From: Acetobacter oeni
Lineage (GTDB): Bacteria; Pseudomonadota; Alphaproteobacteria; Acetobacterales; Acetobacteraceae
DNA length: 64,000 nucleotides
Reading direction: 5' to 3'
Assembly (NCBI RefSeq): GCF_011516825.1
Contig: NZ_WOTA01000004.1
Location: 163,352-227,351 of the forward strand
Position numbers and translations under genes: made by a program. The notes under the pieces were generated by a model that did not search any database, was not told the DNA's origin, and saw nothing but the letters and a program-made list of their open reading frames with translations. Below are positions 17,713 to 25,671 of this stretch, piece after piece (position 1 is the first letter of the stretch; each line of letters begins with the position of its first letter).

Positions 17713-18686
17713 CAGACGAACCAACAGCAGGGAACGGGCAGGACACACCGCCGGACACCGCGCAGCCCCCCATGCCACACAGTCCGGAAGGGCAGGGAAG
17801 CCCTCAGGGCCAGAATGCCGACAGCCCGCCGGACCAGCCCGCCGGACAGATCTTCCATCCCGAGGATGACGACCGCCCGCGCAACCCCGGCGTCTTCCAG
17901 TCCTTCCGACGCTTTCTCGGTGCAATCGGCGCCCTCCTCCGCCGTCAGGTCTGGTTCCTGCTCGTTATGCTGGGAACCATCTGGGGCGTCCTGAACGAAA
18001 GCATCCGCCCGGGAAACTGGCGCCGGACTGTCCGTTACGAATTCCAGATCACGCTCTCCGCCGTCACCGTCGGCGGCCTCCTCAGCACCCTGGTCACCGG
18101 CGCGCTCACAGGCGTCGCCGTCGTCTCCCAGACCATTTACTGGCTCGGCTTCGCCGGCATGGCGAAAATGACAGGCTCGATCCTCGTCTCCGTGATCGTG
18201 CGCGAAATCGCCCCCATCCTCGTCGGAGTGCTGATGCTGGGCCGCAGCGGCATGCTCTCCCTCGCCGAAATCGGCCTTCTCACCACCGGCGGCCAGATCC
18301 GGTCCCTGCAGGCCGAAGGTCTCGACCCGTTTCTCCTCCTCGTCCTGCCCCGAACCCTCGCCTTCATGATCTCAGGCTTTACACTGGGTATCCTCTTCTC
18401 CGTGGCCTCCCTGACAACCGGCTACATCATCAGCCGCGCGTCCGGCGTGATCTCCAGCTCGATCCTGTCCTTTTTCTACGACGTCGCCACAGCGATGACA
18501 CACACCGACTACATCCTCATCCCACTGAAATTCATCGTCGTCGGATTTCTCGTTGGCCTGGGATGCTGCATCAGCGGCCTGACCGCATCCGGCGAGGATA
18601 CACTCGCAACCATGCTTCCCCGCGGCTTTTCACGCGGCATGCTCATCGTCATGACGGTCAGCGTGCTGTTCAGCCTGAAGCTGTGA
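17709..18686 (+). CDS. mlaE: MlaE-family ABC transporter permease (MCE lipid transport)
   Basis: Membrane permease of an MCE/Mla-type system that moves lipids between inner and outer membranes. The 325-residue protein starts at GTG overlapping the previous stop. An unusual N-terminal tail of about 80 residues is rich in Pro, Gln, Gly and Asp and has no counterpart in E. coli MlaE (about 260 residues). The core shows the family signature LGRSGMLSLAEIGLLTTGGQ, IRSLQAEGLDPFLLLVLPRT and five to six hydrophobic helices. It is second in a six-gene operon and is followed by the degenerate ATPase-like gene after 49 bases. Confidence 0.93.
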   Translation: MTDEPTAGNGQDTPPDTAQPPMPHSPEGQGSPQGQNADSPPDQPAGQIFHPEDDDRPRNPGVFQSFRRFLGAIGALLRRQVWFLLVMLGTIWGVLNESIRPGNWRRTVRYEFQITLSAVTVGGLLSTLVTGALTGVAVVSQTIYWLGFAGMAKMTGSILVSVIVREIAPILVGVLMLGRSGMLSLAEIGLLTTGGQIRSLQAEGLDPFLLLVLPRTLAFMISGFTLGILFSVASLTTGYIISRASGVISSSILSFFYDVATAMTHTDYILIPLKFIVVGFLVGLGCCISGLTASGEDTLATMLPRGFSRGMLIVMTVSVLFSLKL

Positions 18687-18735
18687 GGGAAACCGCAATG
18701 AGCCCGTCCCCCTGCACCGGAAAGGAGACCGCACA

Positions 18736-19434
18736 GTGAGTCGGATCGCCGGCCCGATGCTGGAACTTACCAGCGCCACGCCGTTTTTCGAGGACAGCGA
18801 TCTGCCGCCGGTCCCCGTCAATCTGCGGCTGATGCCCGGCGAGTGCATGGTCATCGAAACACGCGATATGACACGCGCCACCATGTTCGCCGATCTGTGC
18901 TCCGGGCTCGTCCCGGTCAGCAGCGGAACCGTCCGAATGGCCGGACTGGACTGGGCCTCCCTCGACAGCCGGCGCAGCAACGCCCTGCGCGGCCGGATCG
19001 GACGGATTACCCGGCGGGCAAGCTGGACCAGCCTGTTCGGCGTCCATGTGGAACTGATGCTGCGGGAACTGCATCACACCACACGATCGATCGAGGATAT
19101 TACATCCGAAACCCTTCGCATCAGCGAACGGTTCGGACTGCCGGGCATTCCCGTCGATACGGCCCGTCAGCTCTCATACTCCGATCTGGCACGCGCCGAG
19201 TGCGTCCGGGCCTTCATGGGCTCGCCGGATCTTCTTTTGCTCGCGGACCCTCTGGAAGGCGGAACGGTCGACCTGTCGACACCGTTTCTTGAGAGTCTCA
19301 CCGAAGCACGGGATCGTGGCGCGGCAGCGCTGTGGTTCGTGCGGGACGCCTCTGTGTGGCAGGCCTGCCGGGATACGATAAACGCCCAGTGGAGACTTGC
19401 GGACGATGGACTCATAACGGTACGGATGCGCTGA
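18736..19434 (+). CDS. Degenerate ABC ATPase-like (MlaF-like) protein lacking nucleotide-binding motifs
   Basis: A 232-residue protein with the overall plan of an MlaF-type ABC ATPase: LRLMPGECMVIE, then CSGLVPVSSGTVRMAGLDW, RQLSYSDLARAECVRAF, SPDLLLLADPLEGG and ALWFVRDAS. Every catalytic motif is altered. Walker A GxxGxGKST reads ETRDMTRAT (Lys to Arg), the Q-loop Gln is missing, LSGGQ reads LSYSD, Walker B DEP reads ADP (Asp to Ala, Glu to Asp), and the H-loop His is absent. Hydrophobic framing and spacing are kept, which argues for a maintained fold and not random decay. It starts at GTG with AAAGGAGA 8 bases upstream, and its stop overlaps the next ATG (TGATG). I infer a structural or regulatory subunit. 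Confidence 0.85.
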   Translation: MSRIAGPMLELTSATPFFEDSDLPPVPVNLRLMPGECMVIETRDMTRATMFADLCSGLVPVSSGTVRMAGLDWASLDSRRSNALRGRIGRITRRASWTSLFGVHVELMLRELHHTTRSIEDITSETLRISERFGLPGIPVDTARQLSYSDLARAECVRAFMGSPDLLLLADPLEGGTVDLSTPFLESLTEARDRGAAALWFVRDASVWQACRDTINAQWRLADDGLITVRMR

Positions 19435-20384
19435 TGTTTCAGGTCAGATTAAGGCAGAAAGGTCGCCCTCTCATTCATCTCCGCTATGCGGATGAATGGG
19501 TCGGGCTCCTCGTGCTGGTCAGCTTCCTGCTGTTCGTCGCGGCCGTCATCGAGGCCGGCGTTCTCAGCGACTGGCTCAGCCCGCCCGCGCACCTGCGCGT
19601 CGTGCTGCCCGAATCCGGCGTCGGCGGCCTGACCGTCGGCGGGGACGTGCAGATCCTCGGTGCCCACGCCGGCACCATCCGCGCCATCAAGCTGAACCCG
19701 ACCGGTAAAATGTACGCGCAGGTCGATCTCGATCCGCAGGTCGAGCCGTTCCTCAAACGGGACAGCACCGCCGTCATCCGCAAACAGTTCGTCGTCGCCG
19801 GTGCCAGTTACCTGGACCTCACGCGCGGCTCAGGCACATCGATGGACTGGAGCTACGCGGTCATCAATGCCGTGACGGAACCAAGCCCGACCGACATGAT
19901 CACCCAGACCCTGAAAGACATCCAGGCCCAGGTCATGCCCGCCATCGCCAGCGCCAGACACATGATGGACCAGCTCGATGCAACCATCACCGACATGCAC
20001 GCCGGCAAAGGCAGCGTCGGTCAGCTCATGACCAGTGACAAACTCATCAACCAGGCCGACGCCACCATCGTGTCCCTCAACGACGTCATCAACCGCCTCA
20101 AGCCGCAGGAAGAGCAGTTGCACGCCATCCTCAGCAAGGCCGATACCACAATGGCAAACGTCAGATCGGCTACGGGCGACCTGAAGAAAGCGACCCCGCG
20201 TCTGCCCTCCATCACCCGCAGCACCGACGAGGCCCTTGCCGATGCTCCGGCCCTGCTGACCCAGGCACAGACAACGCTCTATACTTTGCAGCAGCTGACA
20301 AACCAGCTGCGTAGTCTGTGGATACTCGGAGGGCAGAAAACGGTGCAGACCCGACGTCTTCCGGCCCACAGGGTGGCCCCGTGA
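19434..20384 (+). CDS. mlaD: MCE-domain substrate-binding protein (MlaD family)
   Basis: Inner-membrane-anchored lipid-binding subunit of the MCE transporter. The 316-residue protein has a short cytoplasmic start MFQVRLRQKGR, one membrane helix at about residues 23-42 (VGLLVLVSFLLFVAAVIEAG), an MCE domain at about 55-135 (LPESGVGGLTVGGDVQILG, GTIRAIKL, VIRKQFVVAGASYLDL) and a long helical C-terminal region that in this family forms the hexameric tunnel or barrel. The ATG overlaps the preceding stop (TGATG). An upstream in-frame extension to 19332 lies inside the ATPase-like gene and is rejected. Confidence 0.92.
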   Translation: MFQVRLRQKGRPLIHLRYADEWVGLLVLVSFLLFVAAVIEAGVLSDWLSPPAHLRVVLPESGVGGLTVGGDVQILGAHAGTIRAIKLNPTGKMYAQVDLDPQVEPFLKRDSTAVIRKQFVVAGASYLDLTRGSGTSMDWSYAVINAVTEPSPTDMITQTLKDIQAQVMPAIASARHMMDQLDATITDMHAGKGSVGQLMTSDKLINQADATIVSLNDVINRLKPQEEQLHAILSKADTTMANVRSATGDLKKATPRLPSITRSTDEALADAPALLTQAQTTLYTLQQLTNQLRSLWILGGQKTVQTRRLPAHRVAP

Positions 20385-21379
20385 CGCGCTCCCGTCATCT
20401 GGCTTTCGTCGCCACGCTGCCCCTCCTGGCCGCCCTGTCAGCCTGCAGCGGCAGCACAAAAGACGAGACCGTCCAGGATCAGGACACTGCCTACACGCAG
20501 GCCATGGACGCAGGCCGTCAGGCCCTCGCCATCGAGCGCTACTCCGTCGCGGAACGCGAATACCGCGAAGCGGCAAGACTGGCGCTCCGCCGCGACGATC
20601 CCTCGGCCATAGGCGACGCCGCCTACGACCTGGCCGTCACCCAACTCGCCGCAGGCGAGCCCCAAAAAGCCCTGGTTACGGTTCAGCAGGCACGAGACAC
20701 GCTCAGCATGCGCGCCGGTCAGACCACCACGGTCCCCGGCGGCCTTCCGCAAACCCCGACCTCCACCACATCGGTCAGCAAACCGGGAACCGGCGGCACG
20801 ACCGCACCCGATACAGGGGGGCTGGACCTCGTGGCCTCCGCCGCCCTCTATCGCCTGGGACAGCTTGATGACGCGGCCACATACGCCGCAAAAGCCACTC
20901 AGTCAGCCCAGACCGACATCGCGCGGCGCGGCGCGTTCATCGCCGGCCTCATCGCTTCCGTCCGGGGCGACAGCACGTCCCTGACAGCCAGCATTCAGAC
21001 TCTCGCAGCCGTCAGACCGCCTCAGTCCGCCGTCCTGCGCGGCGACCTGGCCGAATTGCAGGCGCTCGCCAGTCTCAGCACAGATCCCGCACACGCAATG
21101 GCTCTCGCCGCGAACTCCGTCGACCTGCGCCGCGAAACCGGCGACTACCGGGCCATGGCCCGCGCGCTGTCCGTCGAGGCCCGGGCGGCACAGGCAACAG
21201 GGCAGGGGGCAAAGGCGTCCGCCCTGCTCGCCCAGGCCGCCCAGAGCCTTGGCGCGCGCGGCGGCGGAGACGGCACAGCCGATCCGCTGGCCACCAGATA
21301 CATGCGGGATGCGCAGCTTTCCGTGCCACTCCAGCCCTTTGACATCAAGGACGTCTCACATGACTCAACGTCACCCTGA
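20381..21379 (+). CDS. TPR-like lipoprotein of the MCE operon
   Basis: A 332-residue lipoprotein starting at GTG that overlaps the mlaD stop by 4 bases (GTGA). The signal LAFVATLPLLAALSACSGS has the lipobox LSAC with Cys about residue 22. The mature part is helical and Ala-rich with tetratricopeptide-like pairs (AYTQAMDAGRQALAIERYSV, AEREYREAARLA, LASAALYRLGQLDDAATYAA-like) and a Thr/Pro/Gly-rich insert at about 118-150. Some MCE systems have an outer-membrane lipoprotein partner (MlaA, PqiC), but this is neither family by sequence. I infer an envelope partner that docks the transporter. Confidence 0.8.
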   Translation: MTRSRHLAFVATLPLLAALSACSGSTKDETVQDQDTAYTQAMDAGRQALAIERYSVAEREYREAARLALRRDDPSAIGDAAYDLAVTQLAAGEPQKALVTVQQARDTLSMRAGQTTTVPGGLPQTPTSTTSVSKPGTGGTTAPDTGGLDLVASAALYRLGQLDDAATYAAKATQSAQTDIARRGAFIAGLIASVRGDSTSLTASIQTLAAVRPPQSAVLRGDLAELQALASLSTDPAHAMALAANSVDLRRETGDYRAMARALSVEARAAQATGQGAKASALLAQAAQSLGARGGGDGTADPLATRYMRDAQLSVPLQPFDIKDVSHDSTSP

Positions 21380-21425
21380 ACCCCAGGCCGGTCAGGCGGA
21401 AACCCGAAATATTCGCGGAAAAAAA

Positions 21426-21587
21426 ATGCGCTGCGTCATTCTTCTGACCGCCCTGGCCAGCCTCGCCGCCTGCGCCGACAATCCCGGGTATCAGCAGCTA
21501 CACCCGAAACACCATCATGGTCAGAAGCCTCCCAAATGGTTCAAACCACCAAAAGTGCAGCAATCTCAGGATCAGAATCCGGGGTAA
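21426..21587 (+). CDS. Small lipoprotein at the end of the MCE operon
   Basis: A 53-residue protein with a lipoprotein signal MRCVILLTALASLAACADNP (lipobox LAAC, Cys about residue 16). A short His/Lys/Pro/Gln-rich mature part follows (HPKHHHGQKPPKWFKPPK). GGAAA lies a few bases before the ATG. An in-frame ATG at 21360 overlaps the previous gene and would place a charged stretch before the signal, so I prefer 21426. It is the last gene of the operon. The function is unknown; the His cluster could bind metal or simply be polar. Confidence 0.7.
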   Translation: MRCVILLTALASLAACADNPGYQQLHPKHHHGQKPPKWFKPPKVQQSQDQNPG

Positions 21588-21614
21588 ATTGCCGTCAACC
21601 TTCTGAAACACCGC

Positions 21615-23105
21615 TCACACAACGTCGGGATGAACTGCCGTATAGCGTCGCAGGAGCGCTGCTCCTGCCTCGCTGAGTCCTTCCAGAGTGACCGCATGGC
21701 CCTGGTCCCGTAATTTGTCGACAATGGTTTCAACGGTGCCGGCAGCCGTAATATCCCACAAGCGGGCCTGCTGCAGATCAAGAATGACCCGGCAGGGCAG
21801 CCCGGCCCGGTCGCCCGACGCAGCAGGGGCCTCGCCATAATCGATGGCATCTTCAAGCTGTTCCGAGGACGCGAAGAAAACATCGCCTTTAATCACATAG
21901 AGACGCGTACTGGCCGCCGCATCAAACGAAGTCTCCACACGAAGCAGCGCCGAGACACGGAACGCAAAAAAGACCCCGCTCAGCAGCACCCCCGCCGCAA
22001 CCCCCGCCGCAAGATCATGCGTCATGACAACAACAGCCACCGTCGCCAGCATGACCGTGCTCGCCAGGCGGGGATGCGTCGCCAGATCCCGCAATGATGA
22101 CCATGAAAACGTGCTGACCGACACCATGATCATAATCGCCACCAGCGCCGCGACGGGAATCCTCGCGACCACAGGGCGCAGCGCCACCATCAGCACCAGC
22201 AGAAACACACCAGCCATCAGCGTCGAAAGCCGCCCCCGGCCACCGTAACGCACATTGCCGACCGTCTGACCGATCATGCCGCAGCCACCGATGCCCCCGA
22301 ACAGGCCCGCCGCAATATTCGCCAGCCCAAGCCCCATGGATTCCCGGCGCTTGTCAGATGGCGTGCCCGTCAGATCGTCAACCACACGCGCCGTCATCAG
22401 ACTTTCCAGAACCCCGACCATCGCCATGGCCAGCGCATAAGGAAAAATAACCTCAAGCGTTTCAAAAGACGCCGGCAAATGCGGAATGACAAAAGACGGC
22501 AGCCCGTCCGGCAGATGCCCCAGATCGGCCACCATCGTCACCGGCATCGGATACAGCGCAACAATCGCCGTAAGCACCACGATGCAGATAAGCGGGGAAG
22601 GAATCGCCGAAAACACACGGGGCACAAGGTAGATAATAGCGAGACCAAGTCCGATCAACGCGTAAGTATGCCACGTCACATGCAACATATGCGGCAGCTG
22701 CGCAGAAAAAATGAGAATTGCCAGTGCGTTGACGAAGCCTGTTCGCACGGGACGTGAAACAAACCGCATCAGAATCTGCAAATTCAGCAGCCCGAACACA
22801 ATCTGAATCACACCGCACAGCACCGTCGCCGCCAGCAGATACTGCACCCCATGCACATGAACCAGCCCTGCCGCCACCAGCGCAACCGACCCCGCCGCCG
22901 CCGAAATCATCGCAGGCCTGCCGCCGGCAAAAGCAATCACAACACTGATGACGAAGGACGCATACAGCCCCACGGAAGGATCGACCCCCGCCGCGAACGC
23001 AAAAGCAATCACTTCCGGAATCAGCGCGAATGTCGCCACCAGCCCGGCAAGACACTCGCGAACCGGATCGGCTTTCCAGCCATCGTTCAGAAAATTCATA
23101 CGCAT
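21615..23105 (-). CDS. SulP-family inorganic anion transporter with STAS domain
   Basis: A 496-residue membrane transporter. The N-terminal part has the SulP pattern (LAGLVATFALIPEVIAFAFAAGVDPSVGLYASF, with the phytochrome-like GLY after VDP). About ten to fourteen helices follow, including the QTVGNVRYGGRGRLSTLMAG loop, and a C-terminal STAS domain lies at about residues 395-490 (VIKGDVFFASSEQLEDAIDY, VILDLQQARLWDIT). Family members move sulfate, bicarbonate, molybdate or dicarboxylates. Sulfate is attractive given the other sulfur genes in the window but is not shown. A hairpin lies 34 bases upstream of the start. Confidence 0.9.
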   Translation of the reverse strand: MRMNFLNDGWKADPVRECLAGLVATFALIPEVIAFAFAAGVDPSVGLYASFVISVVIAFAGGRPAMISAAAGSVALVAAGLVHVHGVQYLLAATVLCGVIQIVFGLLNLQILMRFVSRPVRTGFVNALAILIFSAQLPHMLHVTWHTYALIGLGLAIIYLVPRVFSAIPSPLICIVVLTAIVALYPMPVTMVADLGHLPDGLPSFVIPHLPASFETLEVIFPYALAMAMVGVLESLMTARVVDDLTGTPSDKRRESMGLGLANIAAGLFGGIGGCGMIGQTVGNVRYGGRGRLSTLMAGVFLLVLMVALRPVVARIPVAALVAIMIMVSVSTFSWSSLRDLATHPRLASTVMLATVAVVVMTHDLAAGVAAGVLLSGVFFAFRVSALLRVETSFDAAASTRLYVIKGDVFFASSEQLEDAIDYGEAPAASGDRAGLPCRVILDLQQARLWDITAAGTVETIVDKLRDQGHAVTLEGLSEAGAALLRRYTAVHPDVV

Positions 23106-23138
23106 CGGATATGGCGCTTCACAAATTTATCCCGGACA

Positions 23139-23161
23139 AAGTTCATCCGGAAAATGAACTT
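23139..23161. promoter_or_regulatory. Inverted repeat upstream of the SulP gene
   Basis: AAGTTCAT (23139-23146) and ATGAACTT (23154-23161) form an 8-bp inverted repeat with a 7-base gap, 34 bases before the SulP start on the minus strand. It may be a repressor site or a leader hairpin. Confidence 0.35.
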
Positions 23162-23231
23162 CACACCACAGAATATTGATTTTAAAGTTTATTTTCAGAC
23201 AGAACAAAGTTCAAAAACAGACATTCCAGCC

Positions 23232-24863
23232 TCAGCCGGCAGGCCTCTTCTGAGCAACCATCGCCCGTAACCGCTCGCCTGTGCGCGCAACAACGGAGCC
23301 CCAGTCCCGTGGCCGCTGCTGGCGAATAATCGTCAGATCAGGATACCAGATCGATGTCTCAGATCCGGTCAGCCACCGCCAGCAATTATCGAAGCGATCC
23401 ATCATCAGCACGGGCCGCCCCAGCGCCCCGGCGAGATGAACGACAGACGTATCCACGGAAACCAGAACATCCAGCCCCATGATCAGAGCGGCGGTATCGT
23501 CCATGGAATGCAGATGCTCAGTCGGATCATACAGCCGCATCCCCTCAGGCGGATCAAGCATCTGCTCCGCATATGGCCCCTTCTGCAAACTGATCAGATT
23601 GATCCCCGCAATCCGTCCCAGAGGCGCCATGGCCGCAAGCGAAGCGGACCGTCTGCGATCAACCATATGCGCAGACGTCTGATTCGGACGAGGAGAGCCA
23701 CCCCATACAAGCCCGACATTCAGCTTTCCGTTATGCGGCAGAAAACGGGCCATCGATTTCACTTTGACCGGATCGGCACTCAGATAGGGAACCGGATCTC
23801 CCAGTTCCTCCGACGTTCCCACAAAGACACGCGGCAGGCTGATAAACGGGCAGTGCCAGTCAAATTCCGGCACGCTGCCCCCGACCTGCACGACCGACAC
23901 ACAGTCAAGCCTGCGACAGATATCCGCAAGCTCCTCCGGAACCCAGAGATGAAGCAGCGCCCCGCGACGCGCCAGCGGCGCAAGATAACGGAGATACATC
24001 AGCGTATCCCCAAGACCTTCCTCCTGCGTGATCAGAATACGCCTGCCGCGAACATCCACTCCGTCAGCCAGCGAAGGCATAAGCAACGCACGCGGCAATT
24101 CGCTATGCCCCGGCAACTTAAGACGCCACTCATGCTCAGCCCATCCCTGGGCAAAACGCCCGGCCTTCAGAAGCGCAATAGAATAGTTCAGCCGGATCTG
24201 CGCGTCGGAAGGACGCTCCTCAATCGCCGTGCGATACAGATCGACCGCCTCATCCGAACGATTTTGCGCCGAATAAATACAGGCCAGATTGGAAATCGCG
24301 CTCGCGCTGCCAGGTTGCAGCTTCAGAACTTCATTGAAAATGTCTATCGCAGCTTCAATGTCACCACGTTCCGTAAGGGCAATAGCCCTGAGGTTCATCG
24401 TATAAGGCGAGACAGGCCTGATCCCGGACGCTTTTTCCAGATTTTCCAGAGCTTCGTCCAGCCGCCCCATCTGGGAAAGAACATTCCCAAGGGCATCATA
24501 AAGCCGCGGGTCCTGAGGCGTCACACGCACCATGGCCCGAAGCGTCCGAACCGCATCCTCACGCCTGTCAAACCGCCCGAAAAGATCGACCAGATCGTCT
24601 CCGGGATGCTTGCTTCCGGGATTGGCAGCCGCCGATGCCACCATCAGTTCAGCCGCCTTGGCGAATTTCCCTGTCCCCGCGCAGGCGAACGCATAGAGGA
24701 GATCAACGCGGGAATCTCCTGCCTCCGCAAAAGGCTCCAGCGCCGCACAGGGCGCCTCGAAACGACCTTCCTGAATTTCCGCATAGGAACGCCGCAAAAG
24801 CGTGTCATCGGCTTTAACGGTCTGCCCCATCTTCGCAGGCGACAGGGCAGGGGAACGTGTCAT
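23232..24863 (-). CDS. TPR protein with glycosyltransferase-like C-terminal domain
   Basis: A 543-residue cytoplasmic protein. Residues of about 20-240 form TPR helices (for example LYDALGNVLSQMGRLDEALENLEKA, AISNLACIYSAQNRSDEAVDLY). The C-terminal half resembles the ADP-heptose/GT9 or O-GlcNAc-transferase-like fold seen in many alphaproteobacterial TPR-GT proteins (ILITQEEGLGDTLMYLRYL, VGLVWGGSP, LISLQKG, VDTSVVHLAGALGRPVLMM). AGGG lies 8 bases before the ATG. It follows carD by 16 bases and is probably co-transcribed with it. Flagellin or surface glycosylation is a reasonable guess; no direct evidence. Confidence 0.82.
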   Translation of the reverse strand: MTRSPALSPAKMGQTVKADDTLLRRSYAEIQEGRFEAPCAALEPFAEAGDSRVDLLYAFACAGTGKFAKAAELMVASAAANPGSKHPGDDLVDLFGRFDRREDAVRTLRAMVRVTPQDPRLYDALGNVLSQMGRLDEALENLEKASGIRPVSPYTMNLRAIALTERGDIEAAIDIFNEVLKLQPGSASAISNLACIYSAQNRSDEAVDLYRTAIEERPSDAQIRLNYSIALLKAGRFAQGWAEHEWRLKLPGHSELPRALLMPSLADGVDVRGRRILITQEEGLGDTLMYLRYLAPLARRGALLHLWVPEELADICRRLDCVSVVQVGGSVPEFDWHCPFISLPRVFVGTSEELGDPVPYLSADPVKVKSMARFLPHNGKLNVGLVWGGSPRPNQTSAHMVDRRRSASLAAMAPLGRIAGINLISLQKGPYAEQMLDPPEGMRLYDPTEHLHSMDDTAALIMGLDVLVSVDTSVVHLAGALGRPVLMMDRFDNCWRWLTGSETSIWYPDLTIIRQQRPRDWGSVVARTGERLRAMVAQKRPAG

Positions 24864-24879
24864 GTCAGAAACCCTGCAA

Positions 24880-25470
24880 TCAGGCCGCTTTCATTACAGC
24901 CGTCAGTGACACCAGAACATCAAGCGGCTCTTTCTTTTCAAGAACCGCGACCTCAGCCACAAACCGCTCCTGAGCCGCCTCGAACAGCTTGCGCTCCGAG
25001 AAGCTGCCGTCAAGACTGTCCACATTCCGACGAAGATCGCGCAGAACCTCCGCAATCTGAACCAGATCGCCAGAATTGATCTTTTCCTGATACGCCACCG
25101 CGCGACGGGCCCACATTCCCTTGCTCACATGCGGCTTGCCCTTGATGATCGCCATCGCCTTATCGACAATCTCGCGGGAAACAATCTTCCGAAGCCCGGC
25201 CTTGCGCGCCTTGGCCAGCGGAATACGCAGCGTCATCTGATTTCCGGGGAAAGAAATCTGAATGACCTCAATCTCCGTGCCCGCGATCTCATCAACGCCA
25301 ATGCGGTCAACCCGCCCGACACCATGAGCGGCATAAACAATCGAATCACCTTCCTGGAAAGGGTCCTCGTCCTTCACTTTTGTCTTCGCCTGCGCAGCCG
25401 TTGTCGCTGCCGCTGTGCGTGCCATGGCGTCAGTGACGCCGCCCTTCGGTGGAGATCTGAATGTGCTCAT
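24880..25470 (-). CDS. carD: CarD/CdnL-family transcriptional regulator
   Basis: An RNA-polymerase-interacting factor that stabilises open complexes, notably at rRNA promoters in alphaproteobacteria (CdnL). The 196-residue protein has a disordered N-terminus, then the Tudor-like RNAP-interaction module (FQEGDSIVYAAHGVGRVDRI, SFPGNQMTLRIPLAKARKAGLRKI) and the helical DNA-binding part (MWARRAVAYQEKINSGDLVQIAEVLRDL, ERKLFEAAQERFVAEVAVL). The start may be ATG 25470 or GTG 25488 six codons upstream; the N-terminus is not conserved enough to decide. It leads an operon with the TPR gene. Confidence 0.92.
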   Translation of the reverse strand: MSTFRSPPKGGVTDAMARTAAATTAAQAKTKVKDEDPFQEGDSIVYAAHGVGRVDRIGVDEIAGTEIEVIQISFPGNQMTLRIPLAKARKAGLRKIVSREIVDKAMAIIKGKPHVSKGMWARRAVAYQEKINSGDLVQIAEVLRDLRRNVDSLDGSFSERKLFEAAQERFVAEVAVLEKKEPLDVLVSLTAVMKAA

Positions 25471-25671
25471 AACGTCCGTCTTTAACACAAAAAAACGCTC
25501 ATGTCTCGGGGGTTAAGTCAAACTCCCCGCAAGTCGCGCAGACGGTGACTGCTGCTGATACACGACAACGCAGGAAAATCTGAAATTACAGCACTCGAAT
25601 AATCCAAAAATCTTACAAAAGCATTTCAGATCACAAATAGTTCCACCACTTTTTACTCTTTGTATTCTTTC

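Noticed and set aside
23436..25079. Long open frame on the plus strand opposite the TPR and carD genes
   Set aside because: Basic, Arg/His-rich translation typical of the shadow of a GC-rich gene; the opposite strand has clear domains and ribosome sites.
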